A DNA stretch of 64,000 nucleotides from Mesorhizobium sp. NBSH29 (GCF_015500055.1 NZ_CP045492.1:3420501-3484500); one strand, 5' to 3'. Positions 25,350-36,116 are shown, counted from the first letter of the stretch. The notes: generated by a model from the letters alone, not told the origin. Program-made: numbers and translations.

Positions 25350-28300
25350 ATGTCATTGCGCGCAGTTCGGTCATTTACACTATTTTTTGTCGCACTTTTT
25401 GCGCTCCATCATCCCGCGTTAGCCGCCGAGGGATTGCGAACGATCGTTACCACAGATGGCAGCGACTATTTCGGATTTGACCTCCGCACGGAACAGGATT
25501 TATCGCTTGAACAGTGCAAGGCGGCTTGTCTTCGCGATCCTGCCTGTCGTGCCTTTACCTACAACACGAACGCGAAATGGTGCTTCCTCAAATCCGACTT
25601 CAACCAGCTCAAACTATTCCCCGGCGCGGTAGCAGGCAAGTTGGTGACGCCAAACGGTGATCCGGACATCGGCGCACCACCGGAACTGACATTCCTGCCA
25701 GCTTGGGTTGCCGATGAAGCAACGCAGTTTCGCACGCAGGCATTTGGGCTAGCCACGCAGGAGAACGGCCTCGCCCAGCTGGTCGAGGAAGGCACGTTCG
25801 CTTCCCTTTCAAACGATCCACGCACCGCAGTGGACAAATTTGGAGCAGCAGTAGCGATCGCGCCCGACGATGGCGGACTTTGGCTTGAACTTGCCAATGC
25901 TTCGTTCGACGTTCAACCCAGCAACAGTGAGGAAACCGCGACCTTGAAGCGGACAGCCACATCCGCGGCCTTTATCGGATATCAGGCGTCCCGTACCACT
26001 GGTGTCCGCGCCGAGGCTCTCGGGCTGCTTGCCAAGGCGCTCGACCGCCGTGAGTTCACCCGTCTAGCCCTGTCATCCTATGAGGCAAGTCTGGCGCTTG
26101 AGAATTCTCCCAGAATTATCGCCCAATACAGTGACCTCAAGGCGCGAAAAGGTTTCCGTATTGTCGATCACTCAGTCGACGCGGACATTGATAGCCCTCG
26201 CGTCTGTGCACAATTCTCCGAAGAACTCGTAAAAACCGGCACCGACTATGCCCAGTTTGTCACTGTCGATGGTCGGGCAGCGAAAGGCGTTTCTGCCAAG
26301 GACCGGCAGATCTGCGTCGAGGGACTGGAGCACGGCGAGCGTTACAGCATCGCGTTCCGCGTCGGCCTGCCGGCCGCCATCGGCGAAGTTCTGGCTGCCC
26401 CCTTGCAACTCAGCATCTATGTCCGAGACCGCGCCCCGGCGGTCCGCTTTACGGGCGATGCTTTCGTGCTGCCTTCAAAGGCGCGGCGTGGAATACCAGT
26501 CGTTACCATCAATATGGATGCAACAGCGATAAAACTCTTCCGCGTGGGCGACCGCGCATTGGCGCAGCTCATCTCCGGTTCCCAATTCCTGCGTCAGCTC
26601 GACAATTATGACGTACAGACGATCTCCGACGAAATGGGCGAGCCTGTCTGGGAGGGTGAACTGGCCGTCGCCAAAGAGCTGAACAGGGAGGTCACCACCA
26701 GCTTTCCCATTGACGAAGCGCTGCCGCAGCGCAGGCCCGGAGTTTACGTGCTCACTGCCGAGCCACTTGTCGACAACCGCAGTTCCTGGGAAACCCGGGC
26801 CACCCAATGGCTTGTCGTTTCAGATCTCGGGCTGGCCACCTATACTGGCCAGGACGGTCTCAACGTCTTTGTCCGCTCGCTGGCAAGCGCAAAAGCCATT
26901 GCCGGCGTGGAACTGACCTTGCTTGCCAAGAACAACGAAATTCTGGGCACGGCAACCACGGACGCCGAAGGCCGCGCAACCTTTACCCCAGGCCTCACAC
27001 GCGGCAGTGGGGGACAAGTACCGGCAGCCGTTCTAGCCCGCAACGGCGAGGCCGATTTCGTCTTCCTCGACATGACCCGCTCAGGCTTTGATCTGACCGA
27101 TCGCGGCGTCGAAGGTCGCCCTGCGCCCGGCGCGTTGGATGTTTATGCTTATACTGAGCGAGGCATCTACCGCGTCAACGAGACCGTTCACGTCGCAGCC
27201 CTCGCCCGCGATGCCTCAGCTCAAGCGATCGAGTCGTTGCCGCTCACCTTCATCTTTTATCGCCCGGATGGCGTTGAGGAACGTCGGATGATGAGCGATG
27301 GCGCAGCCCTCGGAGGCCACACAGTTGACCTGCCGCTGGCTGCCAATGCAATGCGCGGCACCTGGCGTGTGGCCGTCCACACCGACCCCAAGCAGACGGC
27401 GGCGAGCGAAGTGAGTTTCCTTGTCGAAGATTTTGTCCCGGACCGCATCGAATTCGACCTGTCGAGCGACAAGCGGGAAATTGCAACTGCGGAAACCGCC
27501 GACGTCACCGTCGACGGTCGCTTCCTCTATGGTGCCCCTGCCGCTGGCCTATCGTTAGAGGGCGAGGTCAACATCTCAACTGTCACCCAATGGGACCGCT
27601 TCAAGGGTTATGCCTTTGGCCTTACAGACGAGGGAGATGGTGAAGCCACCCGCATACCACTCGAACAACTTCCAGATATCGGCGACGACGGCAAGGCAAC
27701 CTTTCCGGTGAGCCTCACCCAAGTTCCCTCGACCACAAGACTGCTCAACGCAGAGGTAGCGGTGCGCATGCGCGAAGGCTCGGGCCGCGCAGTCGAGCGC
27801 AAGATCGATATCGAAGTCCGCCCATCCGGCCCAATGATCGGCCTCGATCCGCAATTCGAAAGCGGCCAGGTACCTCAAGGAGGCCACGCTGCCTTCAAGG
27901 TGATAGCAATCGATCCATCGGGCAGCCGCACGTCGATGGAGAAGCTTGCCTGGTCGCTGGTAAAGGTCCAACGCAATTATCAATGGTATCGCAACAGCAA
28001 CGCTTGGAGCTATGAACCGGTCACCTCGACAGAGGCCGTGGCCAACGGCGTTATCGACATAAAAGCTGATACGACCGCAGACATTGCAGCTTCCGTGGAC
28101 TGGGGCCGCTACCGCCTGACTGTAGAATCTTCTGAGGCCGGTGGACCAGCAACAAGCGTCGAGTTCGATGCAGGCTGGTATGTCGAAGCCACGTCGACGG
28201 AAACACCCGACGGCCTTGAGATTGCGCTCGACAAAGAGACATACCACGTCGGTGAGACCGCACACCTGAAAATATCTCCGCATTTTTCCGGCGAACTTCT

Positions 28301-30815
28301 GATCGCTATCGGCTCAGACAGGCTTCTGGCCACCCAAACGGCCAGCATTTCTAATGAGGGCGCCACCATCGACATTCCGGTCGGCGCCGATTGGGGTGCG
28401 GGTGCCTATATTACAGCAACGCTCTTCCGGCCCGGTGATGCAGAGGAAACGCGCATGCCGGCCCGTGCCATCGGCGTCAAATGGATGACCATCGATCCTG
28501 AGAGCAAAAAGCTTTCAGTCTCGCTCGATCTGCCGGAAAAGACGCTCCCGCGCCAGACGCTGTCGATCCCGGTTAGTGTAACCGGCGCTACAGGCGATAC
28601 CTATGTCATGCTCGCCGCAGTGGATGTCGGAATCTTGAATCTCACCAGCTACACGCCCCCCGATCCTGAGAAATGGTTCTTCGGCCAGCGCCAGCTAGGG
28701 CTGGAAATGCGGGACCTCTATGGCCTCCTGATCGACGGCTCGCTGGGTGCATTGGGTAAAATCCGCACCGGCGGTGATGGCGCCGAGATGAGCGCTCAGG
28801 GCAGCCCTCCGACCGAGACGCTGGTGTCCTTCTTCGCGGGCCCCGTCAAGCTTGACGCCGAGGGCAAGGCAACGATCGATTTCGACCTGCCGCAGTTCAA
28901 CGGTACCGTGCGCGTGATGAGCGTTGCTTGGAGCAGAGAAGCGGTCGGCCATGCCACGGCAGACGTGATCGTGCGAGACCCGGTGGTCGTGATTGCCGGC
29001 CTGCCACGCTTCCTCGCGCCGGGTGATACCGCGCATTTGCGCCTTGATATCGCCAACACCGATGGTCCTGCAGGCGATTATGCACTTACTCTCGCCACCA
29101 ATGGTAATCTGTTGGCCACAGGCCAAAGCGTACCGGATAAAGTCACGCTTGCCGCCGGCGCGCGACATACAGTGTTCGTGCCCTTGCAGGCATCCGGCAC
29201 CGGTTCCGGCACCATTGAGGTTGCTCTCACGCACGCAGATGGCATGACGGTAACGCAGGCGCTTTCGCTTCCCATTCGCCCGGGAACACTCCCTGTCACG
29301 ACCCGCCAGGTCGTGAGCCTTGCAGCAAACGGCGGGACATTGTCGGTCGATCGCGAGCTTCTGGCAGCGAGCCTGCTCGATGGGGCGTCGGTCAGCGTCG
29401 GTGTTTCTCCCTCAGCCGCATTCGACATCCCGTCGCTTCTGATGACGCTTGATCGCTATCCGTATGGCTGTGCCGAACAGACAGCCAGCCGGGCCCTGCC
29501 GCTCCTCTACGTCAGCGAACTGTCACGCGCCGCGGGGCTGAATGGAGATAACATCAACCTGCATAAACGTGTGCAGGATGCCATTTACAAGGTTCTGAAC
29601 TTCCAATCCTCGGCCGGCAGCTTTGGCCTGTGGTCGCCGGGATCAGGTGACCTGTGGCTGGACTCCTACGTCACCGACTTCCTGACCCGCGCTCGCGAAC
29701 AGTCATATGATGTACCGACGGCAGCCATGGTACAGGCCCTCGACAATTTGCAAAACACTTTGGGCTACGACATCGACATCGCCGGTCGCGGCAACGAAAT
29801 TGCCTATGCGCTCTATGTCCTCGCCCGCAACAAGAAGGCCTCCATCGGTGACCTGCGCTATTATTCTGACACACAGCTGCACGAATTTACGAGCCCGATG
29901 GCAGTAGCTCAGCTTGCGGCAGGTCTCGCTCTTTACGGCGATAACCAGCGAGCCGACGCAACGTTTGCGGCGGCCCTGCGGTTGGCGCAAACAAGCCCGG
30001 TCTTCAATTACGCCCGTGGTGACTATGCATCGCCGCTGCGCGACGGCGCTGCCATGCTGGCTCTCGCAGCCGAAAGCAAGCCGTTGCCTGCGGCCATGCC
30101 AGCGATGGTGGAATTTGTCAGCGGCGCCCGCAGAACAGCGCGCTTCACCACGACCCAAGACGAAGCATGGATGCTGCTTGCAGCACGCGGCATCAAGGAT
30201 AGTTCAGCACTAAGCCTCGAGATTAATGGAACAATACGCACTGGAAATTACGCCGAACGCGTCACTGGTGAAGCGCTCCAAACAACTCCGATCACAGTTG
30301 TGAACCGCAGCGCTACCCCAGTGGATGCCGTAGTGACCGCCGTAGCCTTTCCTGTTCAACCATTGTCCGCTGGCGGCGACGGCTTCAGTATCGTGCGCGC
30401 CTACTACAATCTCGACGGCACCGAGGCCAACGTGACCGAGGTCACGCAGAACCAGCGCTACGTGGTCGTTCTGAAGATCGTCGAGAACAACAACTGGCCA
30501 TCGCGTGTGCTGGTGACCGATCTTCTTCCAGCTGGTTTCGAGATCGACAATCCGGGGCTGGTATCAAGCGCCGAACTGTCTAGTTTTGACTGGCTTCCGC
30601 CAACTGAAGCAGCCCATCTCGAGTTCCGAGATGACCGTTTCGTCGCAGCCTTTGATCGGGTGCAGGGCGACGAGCGTATCGCAACGATGGCTTATGTCGT
30701 GCGCGCGGTGACACCTGGCGTCTACACGCATCCGGCAGCCACAGTTGAAGACATGTACCGGCCACAATTTTCCGCCCGCACAGCAACCGGCATGATGGAG
30801 GTCAAGGCTCCGTGA
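25350..30815 (+). CDS. Bacterial alpha-2-macroglobulin with N-terminal PAN domain
   Basis: A very large secreted protein of 1,821 residues. I start it at the ATG at 25350, which has GGAGG five bases upstream and a signal peptide FTLFFVALFALHHPALAAEG. Residues about 27-105 form a Cys-rich PAN/apple-like domain. The remainder is the MG-domain architecture of bacterial alpha-2-macroglobulins. The thioester motif GCAEQ has Cys1374 and Gln1377, so covalent protease trapping is possible. Unlike E. coli YfhM there is no lipobox, so it may be free in the periplasm. It overlaps the start of pbpC by four bases, the typical partnership for guarding the cell wall against proteases. Confidence 0.95.
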   Translation: MSLRAVRSFTLFFVALFALHHPALAAEGLRTIVTTDGSDYFGFDLRTEQDLSLEQCKAACLRDPACRAFTYNTNAKWCFLKSDFNQLKLFPGAVAGKLVTPNGDPDIGAPPELTFLPAWVADEATQFRTQAFGLATQENGLAQLVEEGTFASLSNDPRTAVDKFGAAVAIAPDDGGLWLELANASFDVQPSNSEETATLKRTATSAAFIGYQASRTTGVRAEALGLLAKALDRREFTRLALSSYEASLALENSPRIIAQYSDLKARKGFRIVDHSVDADIDSPRVCAQFSEELVKTGTDYAQFVTVDGRAAKGVSAKDRQICVEGLEHGERYSIAFRVGLPAAIGEVLAAPLQLSIYVRDRAPAVRFTGDAFVLPSKARRGIPVVTINMDATAIKLFRVGDRALAQLISGSQFLRQLDNYDVQTISDEMGEPVWEGELAVAKELNREVTTSFPIDEALPQRRPGVYVLTAEPLVDNRSSWETRATQWLVVSDLGLATYTGQDGLNVFVRSLASAKAIAGVELTLLAKNNEILGTATTDAEGRATFTPGLTRGSGGQVPAAVLARNGEADFVFLDMTRSGFDLTDRGVEGRPAPGALDVYAYTERGIYRVNETVHVAALARDASAQAIESLPLTFIFYRPDGVEERRMMSDGAALGGHTVDLPLAANAMRGTWRVAVHTDPKQTAASEVSFLVEDFVPDRIEFDLSSDKREIATAETADVTVDGRFLYGAPAAGLSLEGEVNISTVTQWDRFKGYAFGLTDEGDGEATRIPLEQLPDIGDDGKATFPVSLTQVPSTTRLLNAEVAVRMREGSGRAVERKIDIEVRPSGPMIGLDPQFESGQVPQGGHAAFKVIAIDPSGSRTSMEKLAWSLVKVQRNYQWYRNSNAWSYEPVTSTEAVANGVIDIKADTTADIAASVDWGRYRLTVESSEAGGPATSVEFDAGWYVEATSTETPDGLEIALDKETYHVGETAHLKISPHFSGELLIAIGSDRLLATQTASISNEGATIDIPVGADWGAGAYITATLFRPGDAEETRMPARAIGVKWMTIDPESKKLSVSLDLPEKTLPRQTLSIPVSVTGATGDTYVMLAAVDVGILNLTSYTPPDPEKWFFGQRQLGLEMRDLYGLLIDGSLGALGKIRTGGDGAEMSAQGSPPTETLVSFFAGPVKLDAEGKATIDFDLPQFNGTVRVMSVAWSREAVGHATADVIVRDPVVVIAGLPRFLAPGDTAHLRLDIANTDGPAGDYALTLATNGNLLATGQSVPDKVTLAAGARHTVFVPLQASGTGSGTIEVALTHADGMTVTQALSLPIRPGTLPVTTRQVVSLAANGGTLSVDRELLAASLLDGASVSVGVSPSAAFDIPSLLMTLDRYPYGCAEQTASRALPLLYVSELSRAAGLNGDNINLHKRVQDAIYKVLNFQSSAGSFGLWSPGSGDLWLDSYVTDFLTRAREQSYDVPTAAMVQALDNLQNTLGYDIDIAGRGNEIAYALYVLARNKKASIGDLRYYSDTQLHEFTSPMAVAQLAAGLALYGDNQRADATFAAALRLAQTSPVFNYARGDYASPLRDGAAMLALAAESKPLPAAMPAMVEFVSGARRTARFTTTQDEAWMLLAARGIKDSSALSLEINGTIRTGNYAERVTGEALQTTPITVVNRSATPVDAVVTAVAFPVQPLSAGGDGFSIVRAYYNLDGTEANVTEVTQNQRYVVVLKIVENNNWPSRVLVTDLLPAGFEIDNPGLVSSAELSSFDWLPPTEAAHLEFRDDRFVAAFDRVQGDERIATMAYVVRAVTPGVYTHPAATVEDMYRPQFSARTATGMMEVKAP

Positions 30816-32899
30816 GCCGCAGAATGCTTCGCATAACGGCCACCGCCACGATCTCCCTCACGGTTGGCGCGATTCTGGCTACGGCGGGGTTTTTATGGGC
30901 TGACCGTGCCTTTCCGCCTCCTTTGCCCGCGCGGCTCGAAGCGTCCACCGAGGTGCTCGACCGCGACGGGCTGTTGCTCCGCGCCTTTGCCACGCCTCAA
31001 GGGCGCTGGAGGCTGCGGACCGACCTCGCTTCTGTCGACCCAAAGCTGATAGAAATGTTGATTACCTACGAGGACAAACGGTTTCGTCAGCACCGAGGCG
31101 TTGATGCCTTCGCTATCCTGCGCGCCGGCTGGCAGCTTGTTTCCAACGGCCGCATCGTCTCAGGCGGCTCGACAGTTTCCATGCAGCTTGCCCGACTGAT
31201 GGAACCGCGAGACGCCCGCTCGCTTGGAGCAAAATTTCGCCAGATCTTTCGCGCGCTCCAGCTTGAACGCCGTCTTACCAAGGACGAAATACTGACGCGC
31301 TACCTGACGCTTGCACCCTATGGCGGCAACCTCGAAGGGGTACGCGCCGCCGCTCTCGCCTATTTCGGCAAAGAACCGAAGCGGCTCAGCGTGTCCGAAA
31401 CCGCTCTGCTCGTAGCGCTGCCCCAGCTACCTGAGCGCCGTCGCCCGGACCGGAATGTCGAAGGAGCGAGGGCCGCACGCGATCGCGTGCTGAACCGCAT
31501 GGTGAGTGCTGGTCTTTTGAGCGAACGTGAGGCAGCACGTGCTGCCGCCGAAGCCATCCCTGAGAGGCGTCTGGCGCTACCCGCTTACGCCCCCCACCTG
31601 GCAGAGACTGCCCTACGCAACGCGCCCTCCGCAACGGCCCACCGGCTGACCATCAGCCGTCCTGTGCAGAGCGGCTTGGAAGCAGTCGCGCTGAACGCCG
31701 CCACGCGCCTGGGGCCAAAATTGTCAGTCGCAATGGTGATGGCAGACGCCCGCACCGGTGAAATTCTCGGATCAGTCGGATCAGCCGATTTCTTCAGCAC
31801 AGGCCGCGCCGGATGGATCGATATGACGCGTATCGTCCGCTCGCCAGGATCAACCCTGAAGCCCTTCATTTACGGGTTGGCAATGGAGCAGGGTCTGGTA
31901 GCGCAGGAGACGCTTGTTGAAGATCGGCCCTCTGATTTTTCCGGTTACCGTCCACGCAATTTTGACATGCGATATCAAGGCGATGTCTCCGTTCGTCAGG
32001 CATTGCAGATGTCGCTCAATGTGCCGGCCATCACGCTGCTAGACGCGGTCGGCCCGGCCCGGCTTGCTGCCCGCTTTCGCCGCGCCGGTGTGATGCCACA
32101 ACTGCCACCCGGAGAATCGCCTGGTCTGGCGATCGGGCTCGGCGGCGTTGGCCTCAGCCTCCGCGATCTGGTGCAGCTTTACACTGGTCTCGCCGATGGC
32201 GGCCGCGCGCATTTGTTGCGCGACGGCACAGAATTGATCGAGCCCTCCACTGCAAGCACTGACGTTCTCGAGCCACAGGCAGCGTGGCAAATCGCCGACA
32301 TTCTGTCAGGGGTCAAACCACCGCATGGCGCCACTCAGCGCGGAATCGCCTACAAGACCGGCACCAGCTATGGCTACCGAGACGCTTGGTCGATCGGCTT
32401 CGACGGTCGCCATGTGTTGGGCGTGTGGGTCGGGCGCGCCGATGGCGGCGCGGTTGCCGGCCTCGCGGGCTATGTCGCAGCGGCTCCGATCCTGTTCGAG
32501 GCCTTCGCCCGCTCCGGCCTTGCGCTCCAGCCGATGCGGCGCCCGCCTGCCGGTGCCATCCGTGCCAGACGTGCCGACTTGCCGGTAACACTTGCTCGCT
32601 TTGCACCTGGTGCTGACGGGTTGACCGCGGCTCCCAACGCACCTTCCGAACCCCCGCCGCAGATAATTTTCCCGCCCGCCGGAGCCCACATCGATCTTGC
32701 CGAAGGCACGGCAGCGCCTCTAGCCATGAAACTGCAGGGCGGCCGGGCACCGTTCCGCTGGCTGGCAAACGGTAAGGCAATCGCCGGTCTGCATCGCACC
32801 CGCACCGCAACTTGGCAGCCCGATGGCGCCGGCTATTCCACCCTCACGGTTGTAGATGCCGCCGGCCGCGCCGCCAGCGTAAGCATCTTCGTGGAATGA
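30812..32899 (+). CDS. pbpC: Penicillin-binding protein 1C
   Basis: A 695-residue bifunctional peptidoglycan synthase. After an N-terminal membrane anchor come the glycosyltransferase motifs (EDKRFRQHRGVD and GGSTVSMQLARL) and the transpeptidase motifs: SxxK at Ser347-Lys350, SLN, and KTG at Lys515. A C-terminal domain rich in beta sequence (about residues 610-695) matches the PBP1C tail. The start is a GTG overlapping the macroglobulin stop (GTGA). It probably repairs peptidoglycan while the macroglobulin neutralises invading proteases. Confidence 0.95.
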   Translation: MSRRMLRITATATISLTVGAILATAGFLWADRAFPPPLPARLEASTEVLDRDGLLLRAFATPQGRWRLRTDLASVDPKLIEMLITYEDKRFRQHRGVDAFAILRAGWQLVSNGRIVSGGSTVSMQLARLMEPRDARSLGAKFRQIFRALQLERRLTKDEILTRYLTLAPYGGNLEGVRAAALAYFGKEPKRLSVSETALLVALPQLPERRRPDRNVEGARAARDRVLNRMVSAGLLSEREAARAAAEAIPERRLALPAYAPHLAETALRNAPSATAHRLTISRPVQSGLEAVALNAATRLGPKLSVAMVMADARTGEILGSVGSADFFSTGRAGWIDMTRIVRSPGSTLKPFIYGLAMEQGLVAQETLVEDRPSDFSGYRPRNFDMRYQGDVSVRQALQMSLNVPAITLLDAVGPARLAARFRRAGVMPQLPPGESPGLAIGLGGVGLSLRDLVQLYTGLADGGRAHLLRDGTELIEPSTASTDVLEPQAAWQIADILSGVKPPHGATQRGIAYKTGTSYGYRDAWSIGFDGRHVLGVWVGRADGGAVAGLAGYVAAAPILFEAFARSGLALQPMRRPPAGAIRARRADLPVTLARFAPGADGLTAAPNAPSEPPPQIIFPPAGAHIDLAEGTAAPLAMKLQGGRAPFRWLANGKAIAGLHRTRTATWQPDGAGYSTLTVVDAAGRAASVSIFVE

Positions 32900-32947
32900 T
32901 ATATATCGTAAAATCAAAACCTTGCATGACGCATCGGACTCAGTGCC

Positions 32948-34201
32948 TTAGATGGCAGCGCGGGGCTCACTGTGCACAGCCAGAGCGCGTCTTGAGCGCA
33001 TAAGCAGAAACAGCATGATCAAGATGTTGAGCAGGTTCCAGCAGATACCGTTGAAAAACGCCATCGCGTAGGAGCCCGTGAGATCGTAGATCCAGCCCGA
33101 CAGAAAACCACCCAGCGCCATACCCATGACGGTTGCCATGATCACCATACCGACACGCTGGCTGGCCTCTGCCGCCGGCATATATTCGCGCACGATGATC
33201 GCGTAGCAGGGGACGATGCCGCCCTGTGACAGACCAAACACCAGCGACACCGCATAGAGCGATACCAGTCCGTCAAACGGAATAAACAGAAGCAGCGCAA
33301 GACCTTGCAGTACAGAGCCTATGAGTAATGTGCGAATGCCGCCGATCCGGTCGGCCAGGAACCCCGACGCCAACCGGCTCACGATGCCGGCGGCCAGCAT
33401 TAGCATCAGCATTTCCGCCCCGCGCGCCATGCCGTAGCCGAGATCGACGCAATAGGCGACGATATGCACCTGCGGCATAGACATGGCGACGCAACAACTA
33501 ACACCCGCCACGATCAGCAGCCCTTGCAGGACGCCGGGCGGCATTCCTATCGGATGGGTGAGAATTGCTTTCGAGCCGGTTGCGGCAAAAGCGGCAAGAG
33601 GTGGGCGACGTCTGAGCAACAGGATGAGCGGCAGCATGGTGGCGATGCAAATGATGCCGATGCCGACATAGGTAAAGCGCCAGCCTTCGCTTAAAATGAC
33701 TGGTGGCATGGCCAACGGCCACAGCGCTCCGGCCAGATAATTCCCTGATGCAGCTGTCGCCACCGCTATTCCGCGTCGACGATTAAACCATTGAGATATT
33801 TCGGCAATCAGAGGTCCAAACGTCGCTGAAGAACCAACCCCGATGAGGATCCCTTGCACCAGCGAGAACATCAAAATCGACGTCGAAAGCGCCGCGAGAA
33901 TGAAGCCGGCTCCAAGAACTGCGGCGGAGATGAGCGCCGGAATGAGGAAACCGTTTCGGTCTATCGCGCGGCCCAGAGCAACGTTGCCGAGCGCAAATCC
34001 CAACATCGTTGCGGTATAGGCAAAGGAAGCGCCGGCGCGGTCGGCACCGAACTCAGCCTGCACCGATGGCATCACCACGACAACCGCCCACATACCAACG
34101 CCGCCAATGGTCGACAGCGCGACGGAAATGGCGAGCCGGGTCCAGGCATAGCGGCCGTCAATGTCACTGAAACCGCCTTCCACGTGCTGTCCTTCAGCCA
34201 T
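32948..34201 (-). CDS. MFS transporter, monocarboxylate-like
   Basis: A 417-residue carrier with 12 predicted membrane segments. The N-terminal half contains the MFS loop GRAIDRNG, and the central loop is short and basic (WFNRRRGIAVA matches the RRRG/A motif of the monocarboxylate/oxalate branch). The second half has the repeat ADRIGGIRTLLIG. The substrate is unknown; carboxylates are likely for this branch. It stands alone, convergent with pbpC. Confidence 0.88.
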   Translation of the reverse strand: MAEGQHVEGGFSDIDGRYAWTRLAISVALSTIGGVGMWAVVVVMPSVQAEFGADRAGASFAYTATMLGFALGNVALGRAIDRNGFLIPALISAAVLGAGFILAALSTSILMFSLVQGILIGVGSSATFGPLIAEISQWFNRRRGIAVATAASGNYLAGALWPLAMPPVILSEGWRFTYVGIGIICIATMLPLILLLRRRPPLAAFAATGSKAILTHPIGMPPGVLQGLLIVAGVSCCVAMSMPQVHIVAYCVDLGYGMARGAEMLMLMLAAGIVSRLASGFLADRIGGIRTLLIGSVLQGLALLLFIPFDGLVSLYAVSLVFGLSQGGIVPCYAIIVREYMPAAEASQRVGMVIMATVMGMALGGFLSGWIYDLTGSYAMAFFNGICWNLLNILIMLFLLMRSRRALAVHSEPRAAI

Positions 34202-34345
34202 TCCGGCGCCGTCCTCCGATATTGCCTCACGGCATAAAGCCTAAACTTTTCAAATGCCTGCGGCTGCGCCAGCAGCAGAATTCGATCACGCCAGCAACCC
34301 GTTCCCGGTTCATCCGTTGTGCTCACAACATGAAAGGAATGAGCC

Positions 34346-34600
34346 ATGAACGACAACCGCGAACGCGACCCCGAAAACACCCAGGACGTTGAGAAACTGA
34401 CCGAAGAAGTCTCCCTCGACGTTGAAAATGAAGACGTTTCGACCCGCGTCGAAGAGATCGAGGAAGAGGAGGCAGAAGAGGCAATTGATGCCGACGACAA
34501 CCCCTATCAGGAGAGCGACGAGGCGCTCCCCGACGACGAGGAGGAAGCTTCGATCAGCCGCAATTCCTCACGCGAGGGCGGCCTATTCGACGAAGTTTGA
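34346..34600 (+). CDS. Very acidic small protein of unknown function
   Basis: 84 residues, about 40 percent Asp plus Glu, with a run of glutamates in RVEEIEEEEAEEAIDADD and no Cys or hydrophobic core. An AAAGGAATG ribosome-site-like sequence lies before the ATG. It is probably disordered, like small acidic proteins that bind RNA polymerase, DNA-binding proteins or cations. I do not recognise a family. It is flanked by its own hairpin. Confidence 0.65.
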   Translation: MNDNRERDPENTQDVEKLTEEVSLDVENEDVSTRVEEIEEEEAEEAIDADDNPYQESDEALPDDEEEASISRNSSREGGLFDEV

Positions 34601-34601
34601 T

Positions 34602-34698
34602 GCCAAACATTCTCTGTTTGGCGCGATTCTGCGGCGAACGGGGCCGTTTTAAGTCCGTTGTCCCGGTTTGGCGCGATGGGACCCTTGTTTGGGGCGAT
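34602..34698. repeat. Hairpin followed by three GTTTGGCGCGAT-type repeats
   Basis: Just after the acidic gene, GCCAAACA (34602-34609) and TGTTTGGC (34615-34622) form a perfect eight-base-pair stem with loop TTCTC. The second arm begins the first of three GTTTGGSGCGAT copies at 34616, 34666 and 34687, the third with one change. This may be a terminator for the small gene plus a short direct-repeat cluster in front of the convergent lpdA end. Confidence 0.5.
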
Positions 34699-34714
34699 AG
34701 ACCCCTCGTCGGGA

Positions 34715-36112
34715 TCAGATGTGCAAGGCGCGTCCCATCGCTTTCAATGCCGCTTCCTGGAACGCTTCACTCTGGGTCGGATGGGCGTGGATAGTCCCGG
34801 CAATATCTTCCAGCCGCGCGCCCATCTCGAGAGCGAGCGCAAAAGCCGCCGACAGTTCTGACACCCCCTGCCCGACCGCCTGGATGCCGAGCACCAGATA
34901 ATTGTCAGCCCGCGCCACGACACGCACAAAACCCTGCTCTCCCAGCATGGTCATCGCTCGGCCATTGGCGCTGAACGGGAACTGGCCGATCTTGACCTCG
35001 CGGCCCGTCTGGCGCGCCTCCTCAGGCGATAGTCCGACCGAGACGATTTCTGGATCGGTAAAGCAGACTGCAGCGATTGCCGCCTTGTCGAAAGCGCGTT
35101 TGTGACCGGCGACGATCTCGGCAACCATCTCGCCCTGCGCCATGGCGCGGTGAGCCAGCATGGGTTCTCCGGTGACGTCGCCAATGGCAAAGATGCCGCG
35201 CATCGAGGTGCGGCACTGGTCGTCGATGTGGATGAACCGCCCAGCCATATCGAGCGCGATCTCGTCGATACCGAAACCGTCGGTGACAGGACGGCGACCA
35301 ACAGTGACCAGCACTGTGTCAGCCTTGATCTTCTTCTCGCCGCCCTCGCCTGTCTCTACCGAAAGAGAACCCGATTTCTCGTCAAAACCTTTGGCCTTGG
35401 CGCCGGTCAAAACGGTCATGCCCAGCTCAGTCATCCGCTTGGCGACGTGTCGCGTCAGTTCGGCATCGTAAAGCGGCAGGATGCGCTCGGCCGCTTCCAC
35501 CACGGTGACCTCGGCGCCCATCTTTGCAAAGGCAATGCCAAGCTCCAGCCCGATGTACCCGCCGCCGACAACCGCGAGTTTGTTCGGCACTTCGGAAAGC
35601 GCCAGCGCTTCTGTCGATGAAATCACCGCACCGCCGAAGGGCAGCGAGGGCAGTGCGACTGCTGCCGAGCCTGTAGCGATCACCACATTCTCGGCGCGGA
35701 TGACCTGAAGCCCGGTCTCTGTCTCGACCTCAATGGTCTTTCCGTCGCGAAATTTAGCAGTGCCAAGCACGGTTTTCACGCCGGCCTTCTTCAACAGACC
35801 GGCGACGCCATTCGTCAGCCGTCCGACAATGCCGTCCTTCCAGCCGATTGTCTTGGCAAGATCAAGTTCAGGCGATGTCAGCGAGATCCCCAGCGGGCTC
35901 TTGCCCGATGCCATCAGCTTCGCCCGCTCGAACTCTTCCGCCGCATGGATCAGCGCCTTGGAAGGGATGCAGCCGATGTTGAGGCATGTACCGCCGACCT
36001 TGCGTTGTTCGACGATCACCGTGTCGACGCCCAGCTGCCCTGCGCGGATAGCACAGATATAGCCGCCCGGCCCGGCCCCGATCACCAGCAGCTTGCAGGA
36101 AATCTCTTTCAT
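34715..36112 (-). CDS. lpdA: Dihydrolipoyl dehydrogenase (E3 of the branched-chain complex)
   Basis: A 465-residue FAD enzyme. It has the N-terminal [19 protein letters not shown], the redox disulfide [15 protein letters not shown], an NAD motif [12 protein letters not shown] and a C-terminal catalytic His/Glu region [14 protein letters not shown] start it at 36112, four bases after the E2 stop with GAAGG upstream; 36127 is an alternative overlapping E2. It re-oxidises the E2 lipoyl groups of the bkd complex. It is the last gene of the operon. Confidence 0.95.
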   Translation of the reverse strand: MKEISCKLLVIGAGPGGYICAIRAGQLGVDTVIVEQRKVGGTCLNIGCIPSKALIHAAEEFERAKLMASGKSPLGISLTSPELDLAKTIGWKDGIVGRLTNGVAGLLKKAGVKTVLGTAKFRDGKTIEVETETGLQVIRAENVVIATGSAAVALPSLPFGGAVISSTEALALSEVPNKLAVVGGGYIGLELGIAFAKMGAEVTVVEAAERILPLYDAELTRHVAKRMTELGMTVLTGAKAKGFDEKSGSLSVETGEGGEKKIKADTVLVTVGRRPVTDGFGIDEIALDMAGRFIHIDDQCRTSMRGIFAIGDVTGEPMLAHRAMAQGEMVAEIVAGHKRAFDKAAIAAVCFTDPEIVSVGLSPEEARQTGREVKIGQFPFSANGRAMTMLGEQGFVRVVARADNYLVLGIQAVGQGVSELSAAFALALEMGARLEDIAGTIHAHPTQSEAFQEAALKAMGRALHI

Positions 36113-36116
36113 CAGC

